Shown here: piece after piece, positions 1 to 11,496 of the stretch
How the letters are laid out: the number at the start of each line of letters is the position of its first letter
Position numbering within the stretch: position 1 is the first letter of the stretch
From: Halichondria panicea
Taxonomy: Eukaryota > Porifera > Demospongiae > Suberitida > Halichondriidae
NCBI RefSeq assembly: GCF_963675165.1
Contig: NC_087386.1
Span: 2,482,169-2,546,168 of the forward strand
DNA length: 64,000 bases
Reading direction: 5' to 3'
The notes under the pieces: model-generated
What the model saw: only the letters and a program-made list of their open reading frames with translations
Told to the model about the DNA's origin: nothing
The model's database searches: none
Position numbers and translations under genes: made by a program

Positions 1-2186
1 ATGTGTGAGTCTTCCTCGTCTAAGGGTTCGTTGTCAGCATTGTAACCAGCATTGTAACCATCATTGCTGTCTACTGACTGATGTACAAAATGGCTATATC
101 GGTCACCGTTGTCGGTCAAATAATCTACAGACATTTCTCTTAGGGTACTGGCGTTGACGTCATGCCCGAGATGTTGAAACTGATATGAAACTGAGCTGAA
201 CATGCAGTTGCCATCACCTGGCACATCGTGTATCACTAAGCCGTGTTCACCTACAAATTGACCTAATAGCTGAGAATGCACTGATATGGAATCCCCGCTG
301 CTAGCCGTATGGGAAATGTCAGCGCTAGTGGTAGGAAGGTCTAAAGCAATACTACTATTGGCATCAAGTTTGGTGGGCTCAGGCTCATTGGTGTGACTAT
401 CATGCATAGGCTCGTCTTGCTCTAGCATGCTCATTACCAGCTCCTGGTCATCTGCTATTGCATTTGTCACCCAATCATCACAAATGTTAATGTGTGCATA
501 CAATGAATTGTTAGCTTTCAGCCATATCAGAGCATTACTCAATCTTTCTGGTGATACATAGTCGTACAGATAATGTCCTTTGTAGGACAATTTACGCTTT
601 AGTTTTAGTGGAACTAGCTGACACTCTGAAGGTAACCTTGGAAGGATATCGCACACGGTGTCTACTTTTGATGGTACATTTACAGCTGGGCCGTGTATAC
701 ACTTTTGCTTTCCAGTTGGGAGTGCTACCATCTTCATAAATGGTACACGCAATGCAATTAACCTACGTTCTAGTGCATTCAAACACTTCAACTCATGAGG
801 CTCACTGTCTAGTTCCATACCATTGATTTTAGCTTGAGCAGGCATGACACCTCTGGTAATTGAACCATCACATGTTTTACACACCCACTGGTTCCCATCG
901 ATTTTACTGAAGTGTGCATGCTTAGAAAGCTTTTCGAGTAGGTCGGGGTCAGCTTTAGTGTACTTACAAGGCTTGAAACGCACTACAGTATGCCTATACA
1001 ACATTCTGTGGCAGCTAGTACAGACAAAATCAGGACCAGTTCTCACCTTTGTGAGAAACTTATCAATTACAACATCAATTGTTTTTGTACAATGTCTGAT
1101 AGTAGACATTGTACGTCTATTTTTTGTTTTCCGCTCAACAATTTCTTGCTGAGTTTCGTTACTCCTCTTACGAGATGTAGATTGCTTATTAGCATTTTTA
1201 CGTACAGCAATCTGAGGCTCTGTCTCCATAGCTCTAGCTTGAGACGTGTGTGCAGTGTTCTTAGTTCTACGTACAGCAGTCTGAGCCTCTGTCTCCATAG
1301 CTCTAGCTTGAGACGTGTGTGCAGTGTTCTTAGTTCTACGTACAGCAGTCTGAGCCTCTGTCTCCATAGCTCTAGCTTGAGACGTGTGTGCAGTGTTCTT
1401 AGTTCTACGTACAGCAGTCTGAGCCTCTGTCTCCATAGCTCTAGCTTGAGACGTGTGTGCAGTGTTCTTAGTTCTACGTACAAGAGTCTGAGGCTCTGTC
1501 TCCTTAGCTCTAGCTTGAGACGTGTGTGCAGTGTTCTTAGTTCTACGTACAAGAATCTGAGGCTCTGTCTCCTTAGCTCTAGCTTGAGACATGTGTGCAG
1601 TGTTCTTAGTTCTACGTACAAGAGTCTAAGGCTCTGTCTCCTTAGCTCTAGCTTGAGACGTGTGTGCAGTGTTCTTAGTTCTACGTACAAGAATCTGAGG
1701 CTCTGTCTCCTTAGCTCTAGCTTGAGACATGTGTGCAGTGTTCTTAGTTCTACGTACAAGAGTCTGAGGCTCTGTCTCCTTAGCTCTAGCTTGAGACGTG
1801 TGTGCAGCGTCCTTAGTTCTACGTACATCAGTCTGAGGCTCTGTCTCCATAGCTCTAGCTTGAGACGTGTGTGCAGTGTTCTTAGTTCTACGTACATCAG
1901 TCTGAGGCTCCGTCTCATTAGCCCTAGCTCGAGACATGGATCGGGTATTATAACATTTACGCACAACAGCCTGACCCTTAGTTTCACTAGCTCTAGCTAG
2001 ATATTTACGTTCCCTATCCTTAGCTTTACGCAATACGCTCTGCTCACAAGTTTCAGCTTCCCTCACAACCAATTTTTTACTCACCTTTGATCGCTTCACT
2101 AAGAATGGGTTTCCACAGTCAGTGCAAATGGACCGTCTTACATGACCTACAGCCAAACAGTGGGAGCAAACCTTCGTCAAAGGCAT
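1..2186 (-). pseudogene. Helitron-like transposon protein, N-terminal part with OTU domain (runs off left edge, one nonsense codon)
   Basis: One minus-strand reading frame runs from ATG at 2186 to the window edge. In order it encodes: two CxxC pairs (CSHC, CTDC) in the first 30 residues; a basic stretch; about ten 23-residue repeats; a CxxC-type region (TSCHRMLYRHTVVRF, about 960-1020) resembling the DUF6570-type segment of eukaryotic Helitron/Helentron replicases; and an OTU cysteine-protease start with DGNCMF (198-215), giving the catalytic Asp and Cys. The frame is broken once, by TAG at 1626-1628 in a repeat where all other copies have CAG. I checked parts of the frame downstream of this stop (about 960-1020, 180-240 and 3-62) and they read as coding. 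A 3' splice site precedes the ATG (cttacag at 2190) and a donor lies near 2295. Rep and helicase domains would lie beyond the window. Helitron identity is inferred from domain order. Confidence 0.65.
1200..1925 (-). repeat. 69-bp tandem repeat (23 codons) inside the Helitron-like gene
   Basis: About ten units of exactly 69 bp encode a 23-residue repeat (RRTKNTAHTSQARA then KETEPQTLV). Variants cluster: METEP units at the two ends and KETEP units in the middle. Because 69 is divisible by three, several other frames also stay open here on both strands. These are shadow frames, not genes. Confidence 0.9.
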
Positions 2187-2201
2187 AGCCTGTAAGAAAA
2201 G

Positions 2202-2280
2202 TTGCATGTAAAGACTGTTATATGATATTTGTTGTAAGTTAGTAAAGTTTTGCATGTAAAGACTGTTATATGATATTTGT
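2202..2280. repeat. Short direct duplication upstream of the Helitron-like gene
   Basis: A roughly 31-bp segment (ttgcatgtaaagactgttat and onward) occurs at 2202-2233 and again at 2250-2280, in the presumed 5' intron of the Helitron-like gene. It looks like a local tandem duplication with no separate function visible. Confidence 0.7.
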
Positions 2281-2470
2281 AAGTTAGTGCTTACCAGGAT
2301 TTGAGAGTTGAGAAATTAGTGGAGGAAATCAGTATTCTGCTGTCAGAAGTGAAAGTGAAATAATCCAAATGTGGGAGAAACTTGATGCTGCTGTCAGAAG
2401 TGAACTTGGGTGAACTTGGGTCAGACAGTGAACTTGAATCAAGATTTAGAAATCAATATTCTGTTGTCAG

Positions 2471-3290
2471 CAGGGGCGGATCCAGGAAAAATGAAAGGGG
2501 GGGCTAGTAGAGAGGGGCGAAGCCCCGTACGAGGGTGGCAGAGCCACCCAGGGGGTGGGTGTGGGAGGGGGAGCATTCCCCTCCCGCCTCGCCGGAGGCG
2601 AAATTTTTTGCTTTTTTACAATTTGCTCACACTTTTACCTTTGAACTGTCATATTAATAAGTGAATACTGAATATGAAAAAGTTAATCAAAAAACTCGTT
2701 CTAATCAACAAAAGGATGTATACTGCATCTACATTCATGCACTCTTGGTACTACATGAAAGAATCACAATGCCTACCCAGACTGCACTGAGAGTGAGAGG
2801 AGGTAAGGCTGGTTCCTTGCAACTAGCTGAAAAAGTCTGAGATCTGCTCCATGTTGCAGCTCAACAGCATGCACAATAGCCTCCTTCACAAGGCCTAGGA
2901 AGAGAGGCCTGGGATTAGCCTCGATTCCAGCGCCTTGTTCAAGCGGCCTGGAATCGAGGCTAGCCTGGGATATGATCGAGGCTACAAACATTGCACAAGG
3001 AGCTGACTCAGCAACAGCAATAGTTGACCTATGCACTTTTATATTAGATCTAGTTCTAGCTACTAGCTAGCTAGTATGTACGTCCAGCTAGCTAGCCTAC
3101 ATCCTTTATACTCTTAGTAGCTAGACTTGGCTGTTGTCTAGCATCTCTTAAGTCAGTGAGTCTACATGCAGATGCATAAGTAACAAGGTTGGTGGCAAAA
3201 TTGTTGTAACCTCAGACTAGCAATACATAGGTAGTTTTTTCAAAAGGGGGGGGCTTCAGCCCCTCAAAATCACCCCTGGATCCGCCCCTG
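2471..3290. mobile_element. Non-autonomous DNA transposon with 16-bp TIRs
   Basis: The element starts CAGGGGCGGATCCAGG and ends with the exact inverted complement. GTCAG is present immediately outside both ends (2466-2470 and 3291-3295), giving a 5-bp target duplication. The interior has no transposase frame. G-rich and C-rich runs lie just inside both ends. TIR style and 5-bp duplication fit a hAT-related MITE, but the superfamily is not certain. It contains one tiny palindromic insertion (2916-2962). Confidence 0.75.
2916..2962. mobile_element. Tiny palindromic insertion, copy 1 (9-bp target duplication)
   Basis: A 47-bp near-palindrome begins TAGCCTCGATTCCAG and ends with the inverted GGAATCGAGGCTA. 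The 9-mer gcctgggat abuts both ends (2907-2915 and 2963-2971), a perfect target duplication. Confidence 0.8.
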
Positions 3291-3492
3291 GTCAGGATCA
3301 GGATCTAGTAGTGAACTTGAGTCAGAAGTGACAATAATCCATGTGGAGTTTAGTACGCATGCGCAAATACAATGGCTGCAAATAAAACATAGAGGTCAGA
3401 GTTCAGAATGGGCTGCTGCCATGCAGTGTTTGGGAGGGCGTGGCCAGATTACGAAGTAACAGTGCAGTGCAGTGTAGCTAGCTAACATAGCT

Positions 3493-3851
3493 AGCTTTGC
3501 AGCTCTTTTCTGACTTTTGTAGCTAACAAAAACCTAGCGCTTTAGTGCAAGGCTAACTTATAAGTTGCATAGAAACTTTGTGCGGACAGGTGATGCTACG
3601 AAAGATTCTGAAGAGACTGCAACAGCCTTCAATGTGAGTCAAACTAGCCATAACTAGAGAAAGAAGCTTTAGTTTGCTAATCCACGAATCAAAATCCAAG
3701 AGAAGGTGGCTAGAAGCCTATAGAAGCTGTTAGTTTTCGTCTTATTGCAACCGTTGAGCATTTACAGCTGGAACAGACACACACACAGACACACACACAC
3801 ACAGTCAGCTATACCGTATCCCTCGTGCGGCTACGCCTCGAGGCATAATAA
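3493..3851. repeat. About 360-bp dispersed repeat with CA-rich 3' part, copy 1
   Basis: This segment is closely related to 11,497-11,870 and more distantly to 7,566-7,925. All three share a start rich in gcagctc and tagctaac motifs, a middle block (gattctgaagagactgcaac), a CA microsatellite, and a tail with two CG-rich half-sites ending cgaggcataat. No coding frame is present. SINE or MITE status is unresolved: no A/B boxes and no clear TIRs were found. The 3291-3490 stretch before it holds nothing recognisable. Confidence 0.7.
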
Positions 3852-3918
3852 TAGCATAAGAAGCGTGAATTATTATTCACTGCAAATTTGATTGGAGAAT
3901 ATGAATGATATCAAACTT

Positions 3919-4440
3919 GTGTGTATAGCAAACGTGAGTCTGCTTGGCAGTGACAGCCGTCGTACTGTGGCTTGTTCTTGACTGCTCTGAGTTGTGCAAG
4001 GATGACGTGACATCGGTACTGATGTGTGTAGGCCCAGAGGAACAACAGAGTGGCTACAATCAGGCCAGCAAGGGGTGAGTCTGCAATGAAACATTCATCA
4101 AGGCTGACATTCAAATAGAGACTTCTAAACAACAATTAACAACCCACACACAAGTCAACAATTACACAGTAGTACCAAGGGCGTATAAAAGAAGAGAGAG
4201 CATGCAACTCCTATATGAGCAGAGTTCAAACGTGGGCGGATGAATGTGCATGACAGTGCATGAAATGCTAAAAATAGAAATTTCTATTTTTAGCACTTCA
4301 TGCAAATGCACACATTCCTCCGCCCACGTTTGAACTCTGCTAGCTACGTGTACTGATAGTGGAGTTGCATGCCCTCTCTTCTTTTATACGTCCTTGGTAG
4401 TACACTTACAATTAATACTTAATCAAGGTATGTACAATTA
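3919..4440 (-). pseudogene. SRD5A3 fragment, duplicated from the 46-kb locus
   Basis: About 200 bp (3919-4120) closely match the last exon of the intact SRD5A3 gene at 45,709-46,115, but with internal deletions and in-frame stops. Only the region encoding AYTHQYRCHVILAQLR is well preserved. The homology continues into the preceding intron up to about 4440, where a roughly 40-bp segment is inverted relative to the 46-kb locus and a palindromic MITE (4175-4397) is inserted. It is a non-functional remnant of a segmental duplication that also carried EDEM3 exons. Confidence 0.8.
4175..4397. mobile_element. Palindromic MITE (hairpin foldback)
   Basis: The ends are inverted copies of CCAAGGGCGTATAAAAGAAG, and the arms continue inward through nearly the whole 223 bp to a self-complementary centre (gaaatttc). 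TAGTA lies on both sides, a probable short target duplication. The paralogous site near 46,205 lacks the element. Confidence 0.75.
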
Positions 4441-4459
4441 CTAGACTGAATACCGTACA

Positions 4460-4640
4460 GAGGTGGGTAATTTTCGTGGGGTAAAATATTTGTGGTGTTC
4501 GTGGTTGGACCTCCAACCACGAATGAAGCGACTTTGCCTACCGTTACCTGCTCCAACCACGAAAATATTACCCACAAAATGTCTCAATATTGCTGAACAA
4601 CAAATATTTTGTCCCCCGAAAAATACCCGCTACACACACA
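4460..4640. repeat. Imperfect inverted repeat
   Basis: gtgggtaattttcgtggggt is followed by inverted relatives (aaccacgaaaatattacccac). A degenerate foldback element is likely. Between here and 4900 nothing else is recognisable. Confidence 0.4.
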
Positions 4641-4906
4641 CACAGAGTCTGTGGTGATCAGTGCGTACCTGACGTGCCCTAATGACCGACGACCGTTTGT
4701 CCTGTTGGACCGCTTTGAGAAGATGGTCTTCAAACTTTGCACCAGCTCAAGGTTCAACAAACGACCAACCAGGTAACAGCAGCAGCTTGGTTCATTGTAG
4801 TCAATACACAATAATTATGAAGCCTTTACAAATTTGCTCTCAAATTCGAATAAAGTGTGCTATTGATACCTCCCCCACACACACACGCCCACACACACAC
4901 ATACAG

Positions 4907-6524
4907 TGCCAAGCGTAAGCGTCTCACTCCTCCTCGTCTCTCGATCAATTCTCTGGACTTCAAGAACCCAGGTCACCTGAAGATCCTCACTGAGCTGGGC
5001 ATTGTGGTTCAAGTGGTGGAGGGAGACAAAGTACAGGTCTCCCACAATATGGCCAAGGCCAATAGCCCTGAGGACGCAGAGGAGGGATGGTACCTCATGC
5101 AGGATATTGTCAAGCTCATGAATCAGCAGCACGTCACAGGTAAAATGCTTTTAGTGTTGTTGGTAATAGTACATGTACAGCTTTCAACCACATGTAATGC
5201 ACTTCAATGTGCAGTATCTTTAATGTATGGAGGTACATATAGGAATTGATATGTACATACAGTACACAAAACCCTCCATCCTGTAGTTTTATTTGCCAAA
5301 TTTGAATAATCTGTTTCCCATAGCAATGACTGCAACTGTATTACGCCTCCTATTAGATGGCAGTCAGAGACAGACACCGAAGCTGGCTCGTATACTGACC
5401 CCTGCTGACCTCCAGGAGAGGGGCATACGACACGAGTTCACTGTAGGTCCGGCCATGTTCGGGCCAGAGCTGGGCGTGGGGGAGTTCCAAGTGGGAGGGG
5501 AGTTGGTGGAGATGAAGCCAATCGGTGGAGTACTGGACAATGGATGCTCCGAGTATGACCCCCAGGAGGCCCGGGATATTATGGGGAAGATCCTGCTCAT
5601 TAACAGAGGAGGCTGCCTCTTTGTACTCAAGGTACATAGTGTTGTACCGTACACCATAACCATGTGGAGCCTATAAATGGTTATGTTACGTTATCTAAAT
5701 GTTTCTCTTAAAGTGCCTGTGATATAATTATTGTTTTAGGAACAATTGTTCACTAATTGTATTCTACAGGCCAGGACTGCTCAGAAAGCTGGTGCAGCTG
5801 GGGTCATCATCACAGGTAAACTACACTGTCCAAGAGCTTGTAACTTTAGATAAAATTCTCTTTATAAAGTCCTTGACTGTACGTACGTATATAGTAGTAT
5901 TGCACACCATTCTGTGGTCTTTGTGAAATTGTATAATATGCTCTCTTAACGGTCCCCCCCCCCCCCAGATAATGTCAAGCAGTACAATACGACCCAGGTC
6001 CCTCTCTTCTCCATGAGTGGGGATGGATCCAGTGACATCATAATACCAGCTGTGTTCATGCAGCGATTGGACGCACTCTTACTCCGAGAGCTGCTCTCCA
6101 ACGAGGCTGCTGTCAAATGGTATAAGAGGACAAAGCAAGGGCAAACTCCACCCACTCAATCAGAGGTGGATTATAACGAGCAGGGGCCCACTCATGATGT
6201 GTGTAGTTCATGGTTCATCGAGCCAGTACAGTGGATGGAAAGCTCTCTACTGGGCAAAGTGGAGGGGAAGGTGAGGCTGCTACTTGTGCATTAGCTAAAA
6301 TAGATACGTATCTTGAAAGCTCGTATTTTGTGTTCTGATTGTCCAATTTCAAACTAATTGATGCATTCAAGAGCTCTCAGAATTACCTTTCCAGTGTTGT
6401 GCTTAGATACATGTACTATTTTGTGATAAGTTAAAATCCAATTTAACAAAGACTATATACCCTTGCGTTATTTTCTAGAATTCAACTGTTTAGCTCGTAG
6501 AATTTGCCATATATTCTTCATAAT

Positions 6525-6583
<59 letters not shown>

Positions 6584-6765
6584 CTATCTATTTATTTTGA
6601 CTAATGCCTGTTGCTAATTCTAAGAACCAACATTTGAGGTCAATGTTTGTTTTGTGCTTGCTTCAGCTTAACCACATAGAAGAACCCACATTCCCCAACC
6701 CCACTATCAACTACATGTACCACAAAGCCTGGCCCAGACAATACAGTGTTGTACTTTATACCTAA
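4907..6765 (+). pseudogene. EDEM3-like C-terminal half (linker and PA domain) fused in frame to a DUSP12-like tail, copy A
   Basis: Exons at 4907-5139, 5324-5631, 5770-5815 and 5969-6270 join in phase. They encode an EDEM3-type linker (NPGHLKILTELGIVVQVVEG) and then a protease-associated domain (NGCSEY, MGKILLINRGGCLF, AQKAGAAGVIIT, SMSGDGSSDIIIPAVFM). In EDEM3 this region follows the GH47 mannosidase domain and acts in ER glycoprotein disposal. The last exon runs straight into SSWFIEPVQWMESSLLG, the signature of the C-terminal region of DUSP12. A possible terminal exon (6667-6765, ending TAA) follows a good acceptor but matches neither family. The GH47 exons that should lie upstream are missing and replaced by an SRD5A3 remnant, so this copy is truncated. 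There are no in-frame stops within these exons. Confidence 0.75.
6526..6581. repeat. (CA)n microsatellite
   Basis: An uninterrupted CA run in the intron after the fusion exon of copy A. Homologous CA runs occur at the same place in copies B and C. Confidence 0.95.
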
Positions 6766-6769
6766 GCCC

Positions 6770-7565
6770 CCCTCAGAAGTTTTCTTTTAAAAGCCAACTT
6801 GAAGTATCACAGCAACCAATATCAAGTCCAAGTTAGAAGATAAGTTTTATAATTCATGTCAGCTTAACCTCAACGTCTTAATTTACAATAATTATTCAGC
6901 ATGGCCCCAATGTGAATAGATGTACAATAACTATTGAGTGTTATAATTATAGTACTGTAGTTGCATGTGTGTGTGACTGAATGCAACAGATGAATGGGGA
7001 GAGTTGGTGCACCGTTAAAGACTCTTTAACCCATCATTCTCGGCTCTCCAGGCCGAGCATCTGTTTGCTTTTTTGTTTCTGTCTGTTCTCTGCCTTGTGG
7101 TGTTTGCCTTTCTATGTTAATTAACCTATATACCCTTTAATTGTGCATACTTTAATTAAAGCACAGATTCTAAATTTAGGAATCAATCAGATCAGCATGT
7201 CAGCATAGCCAGTTGGCCACCCCCAGTAACATAATGTGGATCGATATGGACATACATGTAGACAGCTAATTATGACATAAACTTCTAACCATTGGTGTGT
7301 GTAGAAACGAAGACGCTTGCAGCATTTTCTTAAAAAGCACAGCCTCACAGAAAGTAAAATCCTTTATCAATGAAAGCACCGCGGGTGCTGATGCCTCGGT
7401 GGAGGTGCCAAAGCTACATAACATAAACTACTAATAGCTAGCTTTTATACACACAATTATCATGATGATATAATTTGCTGCATGCAATCAACCGAATAGT
7501 GGGTAATGATCAACCATGATTGTTGTTAAAAACGATCGATGCCAAAAGTTCAAGTCTAAAATTAA
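6770..7565. other. Stretch without recognised features
   Basis: No coding frame, paired terminal repeats or RNA gene recognised. A short inverted pair (gttaaagactctttaac) near 7014 is the only structure seen. Confidence 0.5.
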
Positions 7566-7925
7566 TGGCTGCAAGTCAGCAGAGCCTTGCAGCTCTCTGC
7601 TCACTCTTGCAGCTACCAATAGCTAGCGTTCTAGTGCAGAGCTAACTACTAAGTAGAGTAGTAACACTCGGTGAACAAGTTTTGCTACGGACTCTTCTGA
7701 AAAGGCTGCAATGGCATTCCAAGTAAGCAAAACTAGGCATAACTCGAGAACGAAGCATTATTTTGCAAATCCACAAATTAAAATCCAAGTAAACATGACT
7801 AGAAGCCTATAGAAACTCTTACTTGCACTTGATTCATCCTTGGGCAGCTGTAGCGGTCTACACACACACACACACACAGACACACTACCGTATACCTCGC
7901 TTGCGCATGCGCACCGAGGCATAAT
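7566..7925. repeat. About 360-bp dispersed repeat with CA-rich 3' part, copy 2 (diverged)
   Basis: Same layout as copies at 3493 and 11,497 but more diverged. It ends with a CA run, then accgtatacctcgc and gcgcaccgaggcataat. The stretch 7926-8270 holds no recognisable gene. Confidence 0.6.
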
Positions 7926-8278
7926 TACTACAACTACATAATTACCCAAACCCCCCTCCCCCTGGCCTCCCCTGAGAGTATTAAAAACCAGCAGATCAGA
8001 CTCAGCAGATCAGACTAAAAAATACAATTCAAAGTAAAAAGACTAGATTACAAGAACTGAAGGTAAACCACATAGTAAATTGCATATTATTGTTAGAAGT
8101 ATGAATACAAATAATATTATAACTATATAGCTAGCTTACCAACTTATAGTACAGTTATTCCTGCAACCATGTGTCTCATAAGCAAGTTAACGTGTAAGTG
8201 CATTATGGAAATAGGAGAGGTGTTACCCTCTTCTCTGGTCAGATAAGGCAGTTCCTCACAATTTATTTTTTTTTGTTT

Positions 8279-8283
8279 CAACC

Positions 8284-8335
<52 letters not shown>

Positions 8336-10772
8336 TGACTAAGAGAAACCACTAGCTCCCTTTAGGGGCCGTAACTTGTGTCCATATTAGAATTTATTTG
8401 TAGCTCTTTGATAAAGGTAGTACAAAATGGTAGGCTAAGATCAACAATTTTTTTCGTGCCGTACTTTTCTGTTTTGCCTATAATGAACCTCTCTAGAACG
8501 GTTTGACATAGAAAAATACTTCTTAGGCCGTCCGGAGGGTCTATTGGAGTCACTGTGTAGTCTGCAGTATACATTTTTTTTTAATATACTGTACGTACAT
8601 GTACGTAAAGGTAACTGTACTATACCTAACCAGGTTATGTTGTATCTATTTCCAGGTTCTGTGGGGTGATGTAGACACAGCTATACACATTCACGACATG
8701 CTTTATCATGTGATGGAGAGACACAACTTCCTACCCGAGGCATTCACTCATGACTTCAGGGTCCACTGGGGAAACCACCCTCTCAGGCCTGAGTTCATTG
8801 AGAGCACTTACTTCCTCTACAAGGTACACCGTCATGTGTGTGTGGGTGTGTGTGTGGGGTGTGTGTGTGTGGGGTGGGTGGGGGTGGGGGTGTGTGTGTG
8901 GGGGGTGGGGGTGTGTGTTTACTCTATGCATTAGCTGTACATGTATATATCACTTTCTGTTGTTTCGAAGAAAGCATCTCAGTAATTGGAATATTTCTGT
9001 AAGTACTGTAATCAACCCCTAGCGTGTGATGCTACTGCTCTACTCTACTCTCTGTATTATTTTGATGGCTAAGTAGTTAATGAACGATTATGTTGTGTTG
9101 TTACTGCAGGCGACCGGAGATCCATACTACCTGGACGTGGGTCGATCAGTGGTGAACAACTTGAACAAGTACGCCAGAGTGAGGTGTGGCTTCGCTGCCA
9201 TCAAGGACCTCAGGACCAACACTCACGAGGACAGGTAAGTCAGGGGAACCATGTGTCTGTGTATGTACTAATAGTTAGAATTTAGTTCCCATGTAGATCT
9301 CGCAATCATCGGTACTTGTATGGCATCACAATCCTTGCCAGAATGCAAAGGTTAGATCGCAAAGTCTTAATAGGCTCATTCACAAAGGGTTTAATATTCT
9401 AGTAGTACGATATCATTTCATTGGCAATCTTCGACTGTACAGAATGGACTCCTTCGTACTGGCTGAGACGTTCAAGTATCTGTTCTTGTTGTTTGCTGAC
9501 GAGGGGGACAGTACCCTGAACATGGATGACTTTGTGTTCACGACTGAGGCCCACCTCTTCCCCCTCTCCCTCGCCAGCGCTAACACCACCCTCAATAGAG
9601 TCGTCCAAGAGGCAGTGAGTGGGCACAATACATACACAGTATAGCTGCCATGCTACTTCAGAACATTTTTTTATGCATTTTTTTAGGACAACTACAAATT
9701 GTAGGTGGGGGGGGGGCAGCTCTTTTATAGAGAGTACCTTCTTTTGAATGAGCCTGGCTATGTGTGAGTGTGTCATGTGATGTTCTCTCTCTGTGTAGTT
9801 GCTGGTGAAGAACACAGACCTGGTGAATATGAGCACTGTCACTGTCACCACTAGCGGACCAGACTCTTCTGGGAAGGCAGCAAAGAACAAACCAGTCGCT
9901 GACAGCTTCACTAAAGGTTCACTGAAACACACACTAGACACCATGTACAGTAGTAGCCAATAATCCCGTCTAATCAGCACAGTTGTAGTTTATAATTATA
10001 CACCCCCTCACACCCACACACACACACCCCCTCACACCCACACACACACACCACACACCATGAATTACCATGAATTAAGTAGCTACTGTATTTGTCTGGA
10101 GATGGTTTCCAAACTTCTACACCTCCATCACTAACCCCCCCCCCCCACACACACACACACAGGCGTCTCCTGTTCACTGACGAGAGTGTCCTCCCTCACG
10201 AGGTGGGTAAAGGAGAGGCTGCTGTCAAATGATATAAGAGACAAAGCAAGGGCAAACTCCACCCACTCAATCAGCGGTGGATTATAACGAGCAGGGGCCC
10301 ACTCATGATGTGTGTAGTTCATGGTTCATCGAGCCAGTACAGTGGATGGAAAGCTCTCTACTGGACAAAGTGGAGGGGAAGGTGAGGCTGCTACTTGTGC
10401 ATTAGCTAAAAATAGATACGTACCTAAGCCCGTAATTTGTGTTCTGATTGTCCAATTTCAAACTAATTGATGCATTCAAGAGCTCTCAGAAATACCTTTC
10501 CAATGGTGTGCTTAGATACATGTACTAGTTTTGTGATTAGTCAAAATCCAAATTTTATAGGCTATTATTATAGGCTTGCGTTATTTTCTAGAATTCAACT
10601 GTTCGTTCACACACACCCAAACACACACACACACGCACCCACACACATACGGCAGATTCTGTGTCTCAAGTGCTCGGCTCGTTTGGGAGCATTCAATTGG
10701 TCAGGTGATCAGTGCTCGTGTGGGCAGTGGGTCACGCCCTCCTTCCAGATACGCTACACAAGGCACGAATAG
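8279..10772 (+). pseudogene. EDEM3-DUSP12 fusion, copy B (catalytic half plus tail, PA domain deleted)
   Basis: Exons at 8656-8823 ([20 protein letters not shown]), 9110-9234 ([19 protein letters not shown]), about 9443-9615 (MDSFVLAETFKYLFLLF) and about 9799-9915 encode the second half of a GH47 EDEM3-type mannosidase. The next exon (from about 10,163) jumps from a linker (LLFTDESVLPHE) directly to the end of the PA exon, so the linker and PA exons present in copy A are deleted. It also carries TGG to TGA and a 1-bp deletion relative to copy A. The final DUSP12-like exon (10,655-10,772; ILCLKC, CSCGQWVTPSFQI) has a 5-bp insertion that causes an early stop. Introns and exons from 8285 to about 10,900 closely match copy C (43,080-45,600). 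Confidence 0.85.
8289..8332. repeat. (CA)n microsatellite
   Basis: A CA run in the intron of copy B. The homologous intron of copy C has a shorter CA run at 43,076-43,098. Confidence 0.9.
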
Positions 10773-11496
10773 ACGAAACCAGAACACTCACTAGGAGAAA
10801 AGTGGACAAAACTGTATAGCTAGCAAATTACTGAATTTTTGTCCAAATTAATTTTTTCGATCATTTGAAGGTTTATGATGTCATACGAATTCAATGTACC
10901 ATGTACCGCATGTACAAACTAGTGTTCAAGCTGGCGCTGTGCTAATGCCTCTCGCCATGATTTGCTTTCGCTCAAAAGTATAGAAGAGAAAGTATAGAAG
11001 AGGAAAAAGTGTATAAAATAATCTGTCTAAAACTGACTTGCAATTGTATAATTATGGTATCATTGTTGTGTTTTGTGGCTGCTTATACCAGGACCTCAAG
11101 GATCTAGGAAGCAACAAAGAAGAAGATTTTGTTTTCAATTAATTATAAGCGGAAGTGCATAATTATTTCATAAAGTTAGCTTATCTATATAAAGTCACTG
11201 AGAAGAAAAGACTTATTACATGCATCTATTGTTGTATTATGTGGCTTTAATACCAGGACCTCAAGAAAGAAGAAAATTGGATCTGTAGTTCATGCAGTGT
11301 ATAATTATAATATTTAAGAAGAAAAGACTTGTGTACATACATATTGTTATCTATAGTAGTGTTTTGTGGCTTACCAGGCCCTCAAGAAAAATATGATTCT
11401 GCCACTGGATCTGGGGAATGAGCGCGCATGCGCATTACATCCATAGGAATAATTAAAGGGTGTGTCCAAAGAGATCAATTTCACAAATGGCTACTG

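Noticed and set aside
1200..1925. CRISPR-like array
   Set aside because: Units are direct 69-bp repeats with no unique spacers and lie within a protein-coding frame of a eukaryotic transposon.
990..2000. Long open frames on both strands across the 69-bp repeat (for example 990-2000 plus and 1067-1987 minus)
   Set aside because: The repeat period is a multiple of three, so several frames stay open by arithmetic. Only the minus frame continuous with the CxxC, DUF6570-like and OTU regions is real.
8731..9022. His/Pro- or Gly/Val-rich frames around the GT-rich intron of copy B
   Set aside because: They come from the GT microsatellite following the 8656-8823 exon.
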